Part shown: piece by piece, positions 47,710 to 59,100 of the stretch
Position numbering within the stretch: the stretch's first letter is position 1
Layout: each line of letters begins with the position of its first letter
DNA from: Eucalyptus grandis
Taxonomy: Eukaryota > Streptophyta > Magnoliopsida > Myrtales > Myrtaceae
Assembly (NCBI RefSeq): GCF_016545825.1
Contig: NC_052618.1
Span: 19,047,561 to 19,111,560, forward strand
Direction: 5' to 3'
DNA length: 64,000 bases
The notes under the pieces: model-generated
Databases searched by the model: none
What the model was told of the DNA's origin: nothing
The model's input: only the letters and a program-made list of their open reading frames with translations
Position numbers and translations under genes: made by a program

Positions 47710-48624
47710 TGTTGGAGAAAACTTCCTTGAGTGTTTTGAAGCTGACAAAACGTTTCCATTAGTCTAGTCTGAAGACTTGCAAACTCTTCCATCAAAGTCT
47801 AAAGACTCTGCATCCGAGACTCAATAATCAAGGTCTATCCTCATTGACGTTTCGAGACCGTCGAAGAAGGCTTATCCGAGGCGGAAGTTTCGTTAAAGAT
47901 TTGACTTTATCGACTGGATAAGATCTCTTAGCTGGATACAGCATGTCGGAATCCTTTATTCAAATCAAGATTGATTCAGGGATTGTGGATCCATTGATTG
48001 GCGAAGTATACTTGGAAGATCTACTTATAGAAACCTAGATCCCGATTGTATGGGCGAGCATGATTGGTGGGCTATCGTCATATTCCTTAAATAGCTTTGA
48101 ATCTTCCTAATTAATTATGTCCAACGGGTAGATTGGAAGAATTCTTTTGGTAAGTGCCGACGGGTATGATGGCATAAAGGAGTATATAAGGAAGACGTTC
48201 CAGTTGTTCGAAAGTGTGCGCGATGGAAAAATTCCAAAGTCTGAAGCTCTTTGTTCTTTATCAATTAAACTGTTGAGTTAATCTTGTACGCAAAAGAGAG
48301 TCCTTGAGGAAGTGTAGTAGAGTCTCTACACTGTGGAATCAAGGAAGAGCTTTACTGTAACAACTCTTTTGTTTCATAGTGAAATCCAGCTGGTGGCCTG
48401 TCAGTGCGGAAAAGTGGACGTAGGCTTGGATTAAGCCGAACCACTATAAACCATGTGTTCTTATTCTCTTCCGTACACTCTTTTACTTTGATCGTAACTT
48501 AATTTGTTTACAAAAGTCTAATTTCCTTTTCATAATCTATTGCTGATTTGAGTTGCACACTTTACTCGGGAAAATTGTTTTTACACCTATTCACCCCCTC
48601 TAGGTGCTCGTACTAGCTTTAACA
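47710..48624 (+). repeat. 3' LTR of the Sirevirus-like element
   Basis: It starts TGTTGGAGAAAAC and ends GCTTTAACA. It is collinear with the 5' LTR, differing by substitutions and small indels, for example a short gap near 48300. Confidence 0.92.
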
Positions 48625-48629
48625 ACATC

Positions 48630-48741
48630 AAGTAGATCTTATTGATAGTAGAGATCTTCTCATACATGTTAAATGGGACAATCATCAATCTAGTAGCGGT
48701 ACTCTCCTTCATAATATTAACTGCGATGTTATAGGTCAGCT
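48630..48741 (-). pseudogene. continuation of the copia gag remnant split by the Sirevirus
   Basis: On the - strand it gives MYEKISTINKIYLM leading across the insertion into FVLLKIDRGESLAEY at 37515 and below. The reading continuity across the ACATC duplication supports the insertion site. Confidence 0.65.
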
Positions 48742-49298
48742 GGCATATCCACCATTTGAGTCTCCAACAATTATTTCAATAATTACATATCCGATTTGAC
48801 CTATGGTATGCAAGCATACATTTCATACTTGTTTGAGTAATAGCAATGAGATTAGCTAATATCATGCTAAGAATAGCTAGGATTTCTAGAAGAAAATGCC
48901 ATTCGTTTGATGAGAAATAAAAAGGAATATTGAAAATTCGAGTGGCTGAAGTTAAAGTAGCTACTTTCAAAGTAACAAAAAGAAAAGCAACAACTAAAGT
49001 GGGAGAGTCAGAGTCAAAAAGAGGATTCCTCACTTCTTTCTCTCATTCAAAACCATGCATGAGACTTTCATCTCACACGGCTCCTAAGTGATAAAAGAAA
49101 GAAGAACTCATCTTCTTTCTTTTTTGATTACCTTCATGGCAGCTAGTATAGATGAAAAAAGGTGGGCCACTTGAATTGAACGAGACCTATTCTCAACATA
49201 GGCAGCAAGGCTGAATAGTAAAGGGGATGGGTTGACTCATGAGAGCCTTTTTCTTCTTCTAAAGGCTAAAAAAAGGCTCTCATGTTTTTTTCTAACAC
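48742..49298 (-). pseudogene. ndhB: nuclear copy of plastid DNA: ndhB exon 2 start and group II intron 3' part
   Basis: Read on the - strand, about 49008-48742 matches the plastid NADH dehydrogenase subunit 2 ([40 protein letters not shown]). It breaks off after a GDSN-like block. Upstream, the sequence around 49050-49085 has the hairpin of a group II intron domain V (AGGAGCCGTGTGAGATGAAA... CATGCATGG), as in the ndhB intron. A small deletion before the IGQIGY block shifts the frame. It joins copia gag on one side and LTR copy D on the other, so it is a nuclear insertion, not plastome. Recognition is from memory of ndhB. Confidence 0.85.
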
Positions 49299-50325
49299 AA
49301 TTGGGGTGACATCCTGATTTCGATTGAATAAGTTGGGCCTTTCGTCAACGCAACTATAGTTTTTTTTCTATAAGATGGTCACTCATGAGATAACTAGCCT
49401 ATCGGGTGAAGCCATTAAGGGATTTTAATGCAATAGAATTGAGAATTCGACTAGGAATCAGCTACTTGATCGTGCTCATCTGCCAAGATCATTATAGCAC
49501 AGTAAAGATCGAATAGAAATTCAAGATATGTCAATTTGACTGAGAAATATGGTTAAACATGGGTGATTCCACTAAATTGCAAAATTCTCGTCGATTAACA
49601 CTATATTGATTTTTCTATCGTTTTGGTACCCTGCATTTGTAATCGAAACCTCGAGATTTTCACGACAATCGAAAATTGTCAATGTGTCGAATGGGTTCAT
49701 TGTGGCTCGAAAAAATAAACCACAAGTCATTTGTACTAAAAATTTCTGAAAAGCTACCCGGTAGCCTAGGTCATGCTAAAATTGTGCTGGATTGAAATTA
49801 ACCGCGAACTTGAATCCGATTTCAGAAATTAAAAGTCCTATCATGTCATAGATCATTTTAAGAATGTCGACTCATCTTTCGATGAATTTTAGAGAATTCG
49901 GGATTTTTACGGAAAATCGATTTGGACGATTTGAAAAACAAACGGAAATTCGAATTGGTCAATTTGAAGGGATTTTGGTATACGGTGTAAGTGAATTAGT
50001 AAAAAGGAATTTTATGGGTTTTTTTCTCAACAAATTGGACCTCAATCGGAGAAATTTGTTCAGAAAATCGGATTCCGAGAAAAAGGAATTAGAATTCAGA
50101 ATTGAAGGAAATGGCCGTTTTTGTTGCCCAAGACTTGTTGTTTAGGGAAATTTGGTGTGAGAAAGTAAGTGAGGATCAAGTTCTTTAGCATGGGGATTTT
50201 TGGAGACCAATTTGGACTAAACACGAGCAAGTGGGAACAAGATTTTTGAGTTATAGGATTTTTCTTTTTATTTCTCTATTTTTCTTCCCCAACCCCCACC
50301 TAGGCCGCGCACGTCCCCCTCTCCT

Positions 50326-50332
<7 letters not shown>

Positions 50333-50377
<45 letters not shown>
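50333..50377. repeat. (CT)n microsatellite in LTR copy D
   Basis: A pure CT run of about 45 bases. It lies in the middle of the LTR, as do the GA tracts of copies E and F when oriented the same way. Confidence 0.95.
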
Positions 50378-50380
<3 letters not shown>

Positions 50381-51465
50381 CGTGCGAATTCCTTCCCCCC
50401 ACTGACGTCCCTTCTCTTTGCCGTGTCCCATTTTCCTCCCTCATCTTTGATTGTTTTAGTTTCCCTTATTCTCTCTCCTTATCCTCTATTTTCTTTTCTT
50501 TATGGCCAACACACCCTCCTCAACCCCTCGGCCTTCTCTGCATTTCCCTCTATCCCCTTCGGCGACTCCATTTTCTCCTCTTTGCTGTCTTCGTTTAGTC
50601 TCACCGAAGCCCATGCCGTCAGCTTGCCTTCCTTCTTCGTCCGCAAGAAGTCCTGTCCGCGTTCGAGCTTAGCGTTCCGCACGAAATCAGCCGCTCAAAT
50701 CAGCCCTTTAGCCGAGGAACCCGAGCAGAAAATCAGAAGCATTGCAGGCCATTTTCGGGCCCGATTCGTGCTCGAAAGCCGTCGCCACTTTGGAGAAGAT
50801 CGAGCTCCGTCGCGTCCCTATCGATTTGAACTGAGCGGTTCGATAAATAAGTGATTTTAACTCACTCATCATTGCTTAGTAATTTAATCATGCTTAAGGG
50901 TTGATTAGTTTAGACTAAGCTTGAATTAGGTGGATAGTTAGATTAGATTAGCAATTTAATTAATTATCAATACATGTTAAGTGGTTAGTTTAGTGCAATT
51001 AGGACCTAGACAAGCTCTAGTATTTATCTAGAGTGGTTCGGAAATTTTCCGAGCCCGTCTCGACTTTTAATTAGGTTTTACGGGCCTAAGTTTGATTTAT
51101 CTGTATTTATTAATTATTTTCTGTAATTAATTTCTAGAAATTAGACCGGAATAGCCGATGATCATAATTTTATGCTGATTATAGTGGTGTGGTATGTTTA
51201 TTTAATTGAGTGCTAATTTGTGTTGATTGTGCATGATTTGTATTTTAGGAATTTATTCTTAAATTTAGTTAATTTCAGTAATTAATTGAAAAATAATCGA
51301 GCGTCGGTTTACAATGCCAAAAAATATTTTGGTGGACTACATAAAATGGTGGGATTTATGGAAAGAAAATTATTGTATTTTGGTTAAGGCCAACCGTGTA
51401 CCCACACACGAGTATTTTTATCGGGTATTATAAAAATGGAGAAATTGTCAGATGATTAGACCAAT

Positions 51466-51640
51466 AATTGCGGCAACTTCCGGTGAGCATAAATAGTATA
51501 CTATATGAAAATAATTGCGGCGGCTTCTGGTGAGCATAAATAATATACTATATGAGTATAATTGCGACAACTTCTAGTGAGCATAAATAGTATACTATAT
51601 AAGTATAATTACGGCAACTTCTGGTGAGCTATACTATCAA
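51466..51640 (+). repeat. minisatellite inside LTR copy D (47-bp unit)
   Basis: Units start at 51466, 51513, 51560 and 51607, exactly 47 bp apart. Each has AATTGCGGCAACTTC or a variant, GGTGAGCATAAATA and TATACTATAT. The last is partial. Confidence 0.92.
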
Positions 51641-52050
51641 TATATCAGTTAAAGTGAGCAGTCTTAGACTATGGTCGGACTCATAGATAATATTGATTGA
51701 GATAACCAGAGAATGGTCATGTTGACATGGAATCGACTAGGTCAATTGATCGATGATTCGATCTGATTGATGAGATTATAAATTTTATTGACTTGTAGGA
51801 AGGAAACTAAGGCTAAGATAAGTGCTCTGACTCGTGATTGTGCCTAGGCAACCCTCAAGGCTTATTTTTTTCCTAGTCGGGTCTTAAGGGGTTGAACTTG
51901 CCGAGACATTGTCTCACTGGTTATTGTATAACCATTTTCAGGTCCTTAGACGATATTGGTGGAGAATCGAAAGCCCCAGAGCCTGAGAAGGTGGAGATCG
52001 AAGAATCGGCGAATATGTTTGACTAGTGGGTCATAGGACAATTCCCTTGA

Positions 52051-52315
52051 GTTTGGGACACTGGAATGCCAAAACTTGGCACGGAGGGACACTTAAGTGC
52101 TAAAACATTGGAAATGTATATTTAAGTGTCAATTTCAGAGTAAAGTGGAACAGTTAAGTGCCACTCTGGCCAAATTACTGCCGTGGCAATTTTCCGGCGA
52201 GTTGGGTGCAAAACGGCATCGTTTTGCTCACTAACGTGGCAACAAAATGCAAAAATGACGTCGTTTTTGTGTCTGATGTGTAAATAATTAATATAAAAAT
52301 GGCGAGTTGGGTGCA
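52051..52315. mobile_element. one arm of a CACTTAAGTG/ACGNCGTCGT inverted-repeat element
   Basis: It reads GACACTGGAATGCCAAAACT, then GGACACTTAAGTGC, then AAAACGGCATCGTTTTGC and ATGACGTCGTTTTTG, then AATTAATATAAAAAT, the same order as the left arm at 12590-12835. No second arm follows. At 52302 the words GGCGAGTTGGGTGCAAAA, already seen at 52196, appear again just before gypsy gag sequence, so the junction looks like a copy-choice or repair event. Confidence 0.65.
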
Positions 52316-52316
52316 A

Positions 52317-52750
52317 AATGGCGTCATCTCACGCATAGCATCCACCGCTTGCATGATCCCAACTGTTCCCTAATCAACTGGGGCTGCTACCCCGGCACTA
52401 ACGGGAGGTGGTGCTATTCCACTCTCGCTAGCCTCAGCTTGCGCTCTACCTCGGCCACCTCAGGCACTGACTCTTATCGACATCCTAGCCTAACTCACTG
52501 AGGACAACGTCCTCTGCCTAGGAGTTCTCGGCTCCTGATCGCTCATGGTGTCACTTTAATCTACTAACACCTGCTTCCAATTCAACACCGAATTAGAAAC
52601 ATAGCGATTCAAATAACAAGCAATTTTAGCACTCAGCTAACACAGACATGCACCGGCATGAATTTAAAGGTCTTTCCTACTAACTATCCCATGGTCAACG
52701 CTCCTTATCACACCAATCTTGAACTTCACTCTGACACCACAAAACGGGCA
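52317..52750 (-). pseudogene. gag: partial 5' leader and gag start of the gypsy element, antisense
   Basis: It matches 60150-60580 closely, including the antisense start region of gag (52545 back to 52317, versus 60376 back to 60150) and the leader. A primer site with one change (complement of 52728-52739, TGGTGTCAGAGT) lies next to LTR E. Several substitutions break the frame, for example a stop in the RTLSLMTRAR region. It shows that LTR E once had its own downstream (leftward) internal region. Confidence 0.85.
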
Positions 52751-53644
52751 TGTCACGCCCCGATCCTCGGGCACGCACATATCATTCTACTTGGTCAATT
52801 TTAAAATGCGATATCCCAGGACTGAGTATCACCGACCCTTTCATTTATTAAGCACATGCGGAAGCAGTTATAAATCCCAAGACAATAAATCGATGGGATA
52901 GAAAAGCAATGCCATATTTTTCATATTTAAACTGATAACCAAACTTTTATACAAAACACAAACCAAAGTACTTCATAACTATTCGCATCAAAATGGAGTT
53001 CTCAAAAGAAGATGGAATTTCAGTCCATCCGGGCCGTACTAAAGGCCCCTCTCGGAATTATCTTCTTCTTCCGAAATTCTTCTCCTTAGGTTTGACCTCA
53101 GAGTTCTCTTTTTCAGATTCCTCCTCCTCAACTCCTCATCGGGGTCCTGAAATGTTTTCCCAAATCGGGATGAGATTATGTCTCAGCGAATTCTACCCCA
53201 CTAAGGCCCGATTAGTAGAGCCGTTAAACGGGTGGGTCGGGTCGGTTTGGGTCGGGTCATTAATGGTCCGACCCAAATTGACCCATTAACCCATTTATGA
53301 CCCATTAATGTTTAATGTAAATTTTTCGACCCAAACCCGACCCGACCCATACCCGACCCATACCCGACCCGACCCAACTCATATTAATAAATATATTTTT
53401 ATATTTAACAAATTTAGAAAAACTTATTCCCATGTTTTTTTAAAGATTATATTATTAAAATACTTCCAAGCTTTTATATATATATTATTTTTTTTAAAAA
53501 TTGTATTGCTAAAATAGTTTTATACAATATAAATTTAATGGACAATTTTTATAAATTTTAAAATAATTATTTAAAAAAATCGAAATTTAATTATTTTTAA
53601 AAAAATTAAATTTTTAATTATTTTTATTTTATTTTTAAAATATA

Positions 53645-53690
53645 ATTTTCTTTTTCTTTTTCTTTTTCTTTTTCTTTTTCTTCTCCTTCT
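53645..53690. repeat. (TTTTTC)n microsatellite
   Basis: A hexanucleotide run within the hAT-like element, grading into TTC repeats. Confidence 0.9.
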
Positions 53691-53699
53691 TCTTCTTCT

Positions 53700-54200
53700 T
53701 TGGCCGGCCGCCGGCACACGACGACGGCCGGCGACCGGCCACGGGCGAGCCTCGAGCTCGAGCTCGCCGACGCCGGCGAGCTCGAGGCTCGCCGGATCGG
53801 CGAGGCTCGAGCCTCGCCCGACGCCCGAGAGCTCGAGTCTCGCCAGATCGGCGAGGCTCGAGCCTCGCTCGCCGACGCCGGCGAGGCCTCCGCCTCGCCA
53901 GATCCGGCGAGCTCGAGCTCGCCCTCGCCGGGGCGGCGAGGCTCGAGCCTCGCCCGATGCCGGCGAGCTCGAGGTTTCGCCCCAGATCGGCGAGGCTCGA
54001 GCCTCGCCCGACGCCCGGCGAGCTCGAGGCTCGCCCGGATCGGCGAGGCTCGAGCCTTGCCGACGCCAGCGGGCTCGAGTCTCGCCAGATCGGCGAGGCT
54101 CGAGCCTCGCCCGGCGTCGGCGAGGCCTCCGCCTCGCCCGGATCCGGCGAGCTCGAGGCTCGCCCTGGCCGGTCGCCGGCCGTCGCCGTGCCGGCGACCG
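53700..54200. repeat. GC-rich palindromic repeat array (core of the hAT-like element)
   Basis: Repeated, slightly varying units of GGCGAGGCTCGAGCCTCGCC, which is almost self-complementary, mixed with GAGCTCGAG words. The strong symmetry predicts stable hairpins. The long open frames here in several phases follow from the repeat composition. Confidence 0.85.
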
Positions 54201-55021
54201 GAAGGAGGAAGGAGAAAGAAAAAAAAAAAAAGAAAGAAAAAAAAAGGAAGAAAAAAAAAAGAGAAAATAAAAATAAAAAATTATAATTTGGATTTTTATA
54301 AAGTTGAAGAGAGAAGGGAGGAATTATAATGTTTTTGTTAAAGATGAGTTTTCAACCCAACCCATTTAAAAACCCACTTAAGACCCACCTATCTTAAACC
54401 TATAATTGTGAAACCCATTTAACTATCTTTTGTTATAAACAAGTGACCCATTTATGACCCATTTAAGATTTAAATGGGTCATAAATGGGTTTGTGACCCA
54501 TTTTAACACCTCTACCGATTAGTAAACCATTATACTATAGGCTGCCTAAACACGCACAGGGCAGATGACTTATCTTGGCCTCAGATTCCACCTGCATATT
54601 AGCACAATTCAATAGGCACCCAAGCAATCACATCACAGATCGATATCTCGATCAATCAACCCAGTCAATCACACGCCAACAAAACCAGTCACAGTCATTT
54701 CCATTCAATCTGTCATTTCACAACATCAGATCAAAGCAATGATCAATCGACCTAGTCGATTAGATGTTAGTTGGACCATTTCTAGGTCATCTCACTCCAC
54801 ACCATATAATCCCCAATAGCACACTTAGTCACAGAGCTACAGTAATGCTCTCTGGCGTCTATTCGCCAAGGTGATGTACAATAAATAATTTACGTGCATA
54901 CTTTTAGGCACTCCAATTACCTTCAGCCACACGGATACGATACTCGACACGCAAGCACGAACTACGCCACACAAGCACGATACTCGACACATAGAAATAT
55001 GGCCACGCAGGCACAATCTAC

Positions 55022-55141
55022 GCCACACAGGCATGATCAATTATCGCCACACAGGCATGATCAACTATCACCGCACAGGCATGATCAATTATTGCCACAC
55101 AGGCATGATCAACTATCGCCACATAGGCATGATCAATATTC
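55022..55141 (-). repeat. minisatellite inside LTR copy E (24-bp unit, five copies)
   Basis: Units begin at 55022, 55046, 55070, 55094 and 55118, each close to GCCACACAGGCATGATCAAC plus four more bases. Degenerate related pieces lie upstream from about 54930. Confidence 0.95.
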
Positions 55142-56569
55142 AACAATTTACGTGCATTCTCTAAGGCATCCTACATGCCAAAGCGATGTAACAATTGCCG
55201 AGCCACATCACACATCATTTCTTCTCATCTTTTATCATCATCGATAAAATATCGTGCATGGATACACGATTGGCCTTAGCTAAAATATAATAATTTCATT
55301 TCTACAAATTCCACCATTATGTGCGTCCATCAAAACACTTTTGGTGTTGTCAACCGACACCCGATTATTTTCCAATTAATTATCCCAATTAATTATCCAA
55401 ATTAATTAATCCAGGAAAATAATCTTATAATCACAATTAATTCATTTCAGCACAAAATAAAGCTCGATTAAATAAATGGATTGCACCACGATGATCATCA
55501 CGAAATTCCGGTCATCGGATAACCCAGCCTTAATTTCCAAAAAATAATTAATTAATTTCGAAAATTAATAATTAATTACAATAAATCCAATTTAGCTCAA
55601 ACTAAAGCCCATTTAAATAAGCGGACTGCATCACGATCATCAGCATAAAATTCCGGTCACGGGCCATCCCAGTTGAATTTTTGGAAAATAAATAATTATT
55701 TAATTTAATTCGAAAAATAATATTTAAATACCAAAATTCCACTTAGGCCCGAAAAGCCTAAGGGTCGAGAAAAATCCCGAGATACTTTCAATAAATAGTA
55801 GACCACGTCTACTTGCTAAATGCACTTTCAATTTGTCTAATTCGCATCACAATCTAACCTCCTAATTGCATTTAATTAAACCTAACCAACCCCTAAACAT
55901 AATTAGCCAACTAATCAAAAATTAGTGAGATTACTCACTGGAATCGCGCGCAAATTGGATCAATCCAACGGGGGCGAAGCAAGGAACAATAAACGCCAAA
56001 GCGGGCCTCGGGTTTGGGGCCCGGAAACGGCCCAAAACGGGCCCGAAGGGGGTTGGAAACCCACTCAACCACTTGCTGTTCAAGGATGGCCGAGGCTGGT
56101 CCGGCGGCTAGGGTGAGGGGGACTTTGGCGGGTTCGAACGATGGCTGGACGAAGTTGGGCGGTGGCTAGAGGCATTGGGCCGAGCTGGACAATGGCTAGA
56201 ATCGCACATGGAAGATGCCTGGGTGCGAGGGGCGGCGGCTGAACGCGCGGTGTCGCACGGTTGGTGCGGATGGCGACTCGGCGGCGTGCGGCGATGATGG
56301 CGAGCTGCAGCTTCTGCTTCGGCGTCCTTCCAGATCTGTTGGGACGTTGAGCAGAAGGCCGAGGGGAAGAAAGAAGGCGAGCGGCGACAGCGAGGAGGGT
56401 GAGGGAGAGGCAAAGATGGGCGGTGAACGGTGGAGCATGAGCGGCGGTGGAACGGCGGCAAGCGATGGGCGGCGACAGTCCTCGGCGAGCTACTGCTGTC
56501 CGGTTTCTTCTTCCGCTTTTGGTTCGGTTCGAACAGCGAAGGAGAGAGAGAATGTCGAGAGAGAAGGAG

Positions 56570-56573
<4 letters not shown>

Positions 56574-56631
<58 letters not shown>
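56574..56631. repeat. (GA)n microsatellite in LTR copy E
   Basis: About 58 bases of GA, continuing into GA-rich DNA to 56780. Confidence 0.95.
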
Positions 56632-56638
<7 letters not shown>

Positions 56639-57165
56639 ATAAAGGTTTGACTGGTCCAAATGAAAAAGAAAGAGAGAGAAAGGAAAGTGAGTTGGTGGGG
56701 GGGTGCGCACAAAGGGGAAGGGGAGAGGAGAGAGAAGAGGGAGAGAAAAAGAGAGAAAGGGAGAGAGAGAAAAAGAAATAAAATAATTCTTATTCTTATT
56801 TTTCTTTTCTCTTTCCCTTTCTTTTCTATTTTCTTTTGGTCTTCAATTTTTCCTCCGATAATTTCTTTATTGAAATTTCGGACTCGTCAATAATTTGATG
56901 GAAGATGAGACAGGATCCTAAAAATGAATTGTGACACGCTTGAATATTCAATTCCCGTAACCAAATTAAATTTCATGGTTAGAATCAATCAAACGCGATT
57001 TTAGTCCAATCCAACAAATTGAGTAGCTTTTACAGATTTTACTGTAGATACATCCATTATTAGTTAACTCATGAGTGATCAACTCGAGAGAGAAATGACC
57101 ATAGGCACGTGGACGACATACCCATTTCACTTTATTGAAACAGGGTCAAATTTCAGGATGTCACA

Positions 57166-57182
57166 ACTCTTCCCCTCTTATA
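57166..57182 (-). promoter_or_regulatory. polypurine tract of the gypsy element
   Basis: The complement reads AAGAGGGGAAGAGT and ends right at the TG of LTR E in element orientation. This fixes the element's direction as right to left. Confidence 0.85.
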
Positions 57183-58800
57183 AAAATTTCGTCCTCGAAA
57201 TTTAAACCATTACACACTTTGCTCAAAAAAGTGGGGGTACAACTGTCTCATCGATTCTTCAGTCTCCCAAGTCGCTCCTTCAGTACCGTGGTATTGTCAG
57301 ACCACTTTGACCAACAGAATGGTCTTTGTACGCATAACTTGCTCTTTACGATCGACAATCTGAATCAGGTTTTCAACGTATGACGCACGGTCATCCACGT
57401 TCGATTCCTCGAAATTGAGTATGTGGGTCGGGTCAGGCTCGTACTTCCTTAACATCGACACGTGAAAGACGTCATGTACTTACGCCAATCTTGGCGGCAA
57501 CACAAGACGATACGCTAGGTTTCTGATTCTTTCAAGAATCTCAAACGGACCTACGTACCTCGGACTCAGCTTGCCTTTCTTACCAAAGCGAGAAGTTTCC
57601 CCTCATTGGTGACACTTTCAGAAAAACGTGATCACTAACTTGGAATTCCAAAGACCTTCGACGCTTATCTGCATAACTTTTCTGCCTAGTCTGCACTATC
57701 TTTAATCTGCCTCTGATCACTGCCACGGCATCTACTGAATGCTAAACTAACTCTAGACCTGTGATTTTCCTTTCCCCGACTTCATCCTAACATACTGGAG
57801 TTCTGCACGCTCTGCAATACAACGCTTCAAATGGAGCCATCTTGATACTCTGCTGGTAACTGTTATTGAAGACGAATTCCACCAGATGAAGCTGATTTTC
57901 CCAACTTCCTTTGAAGTCTATTACACACACTCTCAGCATGTCTTCAAAAGTCTGAATTGTCCTTTCAGACTAGCCATCTGTCTGAGGATGATATGCCATA
58001 CTATATAGAAGCTTTATACCTAAAGCACTCTGCAAGCATTTCCAAAAAGCAACAGTAAACCTCGTGTCTCTATTGGATGTTATCATAACCGACACTCCAT
58101 GCATACGAACCACCTGACGCACATACAGGTATGCGTGTCTATCCAGACTCAGGTCCTTTCGAACTGCAATGAAGTGAGCTGACTTTGTCAGCCTGCCAAC
58201 CACTACCCAAATTGAATCATTTCCTATTTGACTCCTTGGTAGTCCAATCACAAAATCCATCGTGATATGCTCCCATTTCCACTCTGGGATCGCGAGAGCT
58301 TGCAGAAGTCCTTCGGTTTGCAATGCTGGCCTTTTACTTGCTGACACGTCAAACACTTGGCGACATGCCTAGCAATGTCTGTCTTCATACCTAACCATTA
58401 ATAGTGTTGACGCAGATTCTGACTTATCTTAATACTTCCAGGATGAACGCTGTAACTACTACGATGCAATTTAGATAAAACATCCTCTCTAGGCTCTACA
58501 TCGTTAGGCACAACTAAACGTCCACGGAACCCTAGTGTCCCAACGTCAGAAATCTGAAAGTCAGCTTTTCCTTAAGCTCTTGGAAATTTCACTCACACTG
58601 ACTTGTTCACACAAACTTTTCTTCCTTTTTCAGGAGTCGAGTTGCTAACGCTAAGAACCCTTCCATGAACTTTCTGTAATACCCTGTTAAACCCAGAAAA
58701 CTTCTTATCTCCGTCATGGTTGTCGGTCTTGGCCAATTGATTAATGCTTCAATCTTATTTGGGTCCACAAAGATTCCTTTTTCCTAAATTCACGTTCACA
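57183..58800 (-). pseudogene. pol: Ty3/gypsy pol remnant: RT end, integrase
   Basis: On the - strand, from right to left: the end of RT ([19 protein letters not shown] and [12 protein letters not shown]) near 58790-58650; then an integrase zinc-binding region near 58500-58340 (CLTCQQVK); then an integrase core open from 58356 to 57970 (HITMDFVIGLP with a catalytic Asp, SVMITSNRD where a second Asp is expected, YHPQTDG); and a worn C-terminal part to about 57190. Stops and frameshifts are many. Protease and most of RT and RNase H are missing compared with a normal 4-5 kb polyprotein, so it cannot be functional. Confidence 0.85.
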
Positions 58801-59100
58801 AACTAATTTGGATACTCATTGAACACACAATTCATTGCAACAAGGCATTCCTTACGCTAAACCCTTTCATAGAGAACATCCAAGTTATACATTACCAAAA
58901 TATTCAAGTACCACTTTAGTTAGTGATTCTCCTCATTACAACTTCATTCTCACAAACTGAGATTCTATAAACTTAACCAAAATTTCATTGTGTTACTTTG
59001 ATAAAGTCACTCCAAAAACGTTCTTCCCCTGATCGGTGCATAGTCGGTTCGTTCATGTCCCCTTCACCATTCTAGTGGTGCTCTATCTACGGTGCTTTCC
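58801..59100 (-). other. decayed junction between gag and pol remnants
   Basis: There is no clear domain. The missing protease and RT should lie here, so it marks a large internal deletion. Confidence 0.5.

Larger units (their letters stand above)
37521..48624 (+). mobile_element. Sirevirus-like Ty1/copia retrotransposon, complete length (11.1 kb), decayed
   Basis: Two LTRs (37521-38457 and 47710-48624) are bounded by the 5-bp target duplication ACATC (37516-37520 and 48625-48629). Inside, in order, are the primer site, gag with CCHC fingers, protease, integrase, RT, RNase H, an extra envelope-like reading frame and polypurine tracts. The copia domain order, the extra frame after pol, the large size and the repeated polypurine tract match the Sirevirus genus. 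Every coding part has stops or frameshifts, so it cannot move on its own. It contains two later insertions, a LINE tail (40235-40796) and an inverted solo LTR of its own family (41654-42575). Confidence 0.9.
49302..52050 (+). repeat. Ty3/gypsy-type long LTR, copy D (3' end missing)
   Basis: It begins TGGGGTGACATCCTGATTT, comparable to TGTGACATC of copy B. It is homologous to copy B over the first kilobase and to copy A over the last (for example the GACTAGTGGG...TAGGACAAT words). It stops near 52050, where an inverted-repeat element arm begins; about 230 bp of the expected 3' end are absent. Open frames at 49864-50145 and 50231-50854 are not conserved between copies. Confidence 0.75.
53216..54514. 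mobile_element. hAT-like non-autonomous element inside LTR E
   Basis: The 8-bp target duplication CCGATTAG lies at 53208-53215 and 54515-54522; copy F has the single, uninterrupted site at about 61022. The ends are TAGAGCCGTTAAACGGG and, complemented, TAGAGGTGTTAAAATGG. Subterminal regions are crowded with GACCCAT/ATGGGTC and GGGTCGGG words. The interior has a (TTTTTC)n tract, a GC-rich core of GCGAGGCTCGAGCCTCGC-like units (53700-54200) and an A-rich tract. No transposase. Confidence 0.92.
52751..57165 (-). repeat. Ty3/gypsy-type long LTR, copy E, with a hAT insertion
   Basis: On the + strand it starts TGTCACGCCCCGATCC and ends CAGGATGTCACA. Without the 1.3-kb insert (53216-54514 plus one 8-bp duplication) it is about 3.1 kb and collinear with copy F at 60581-63668, so the two are a pair. 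A polypurine tract adjoins the right end and a primer site the left, meaning it serves as 3' LTR for the internal region at its right and 5' LTR for the partial leader at its left. Confidence 0.9.

Noticed and set aside
48776..49033. ndhB as a working gene
   Set aside because: Only the start of exon 2 is present, with a frameshift, in nuclear repeat context.
50231..50854. 207-codon open frame on the + strand
   Set aside because: It runs through the CT microsatellite of LTR D; low-complexity Ser/Leu, not conserved between LTR copies.
53700..54329. Long open frame of about 209 codons, Arg/Ala/Glu-rich
   Set aside because: It lies wholly in the GC-rich palindromic array and adjoining A-rich tract of a hAT-like element; other frames are open too, so it is a composition effect.
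55022..55141. Regular 24-bp repeats that look like a CRISPR array
   Set aside because: They are head-to-tail without unique spacers, in a plant LTR; an LTR minisatellite explains them.
56080..56712. Two overlapping open frames of 200 or more codons on the - strand and another on the + strand
   Set aside because: They run through the GA microsatellite of LTR E (Leu/Ser or Arg/Glu dipeptide repeats); no domain, and the copy F equivalents differ.
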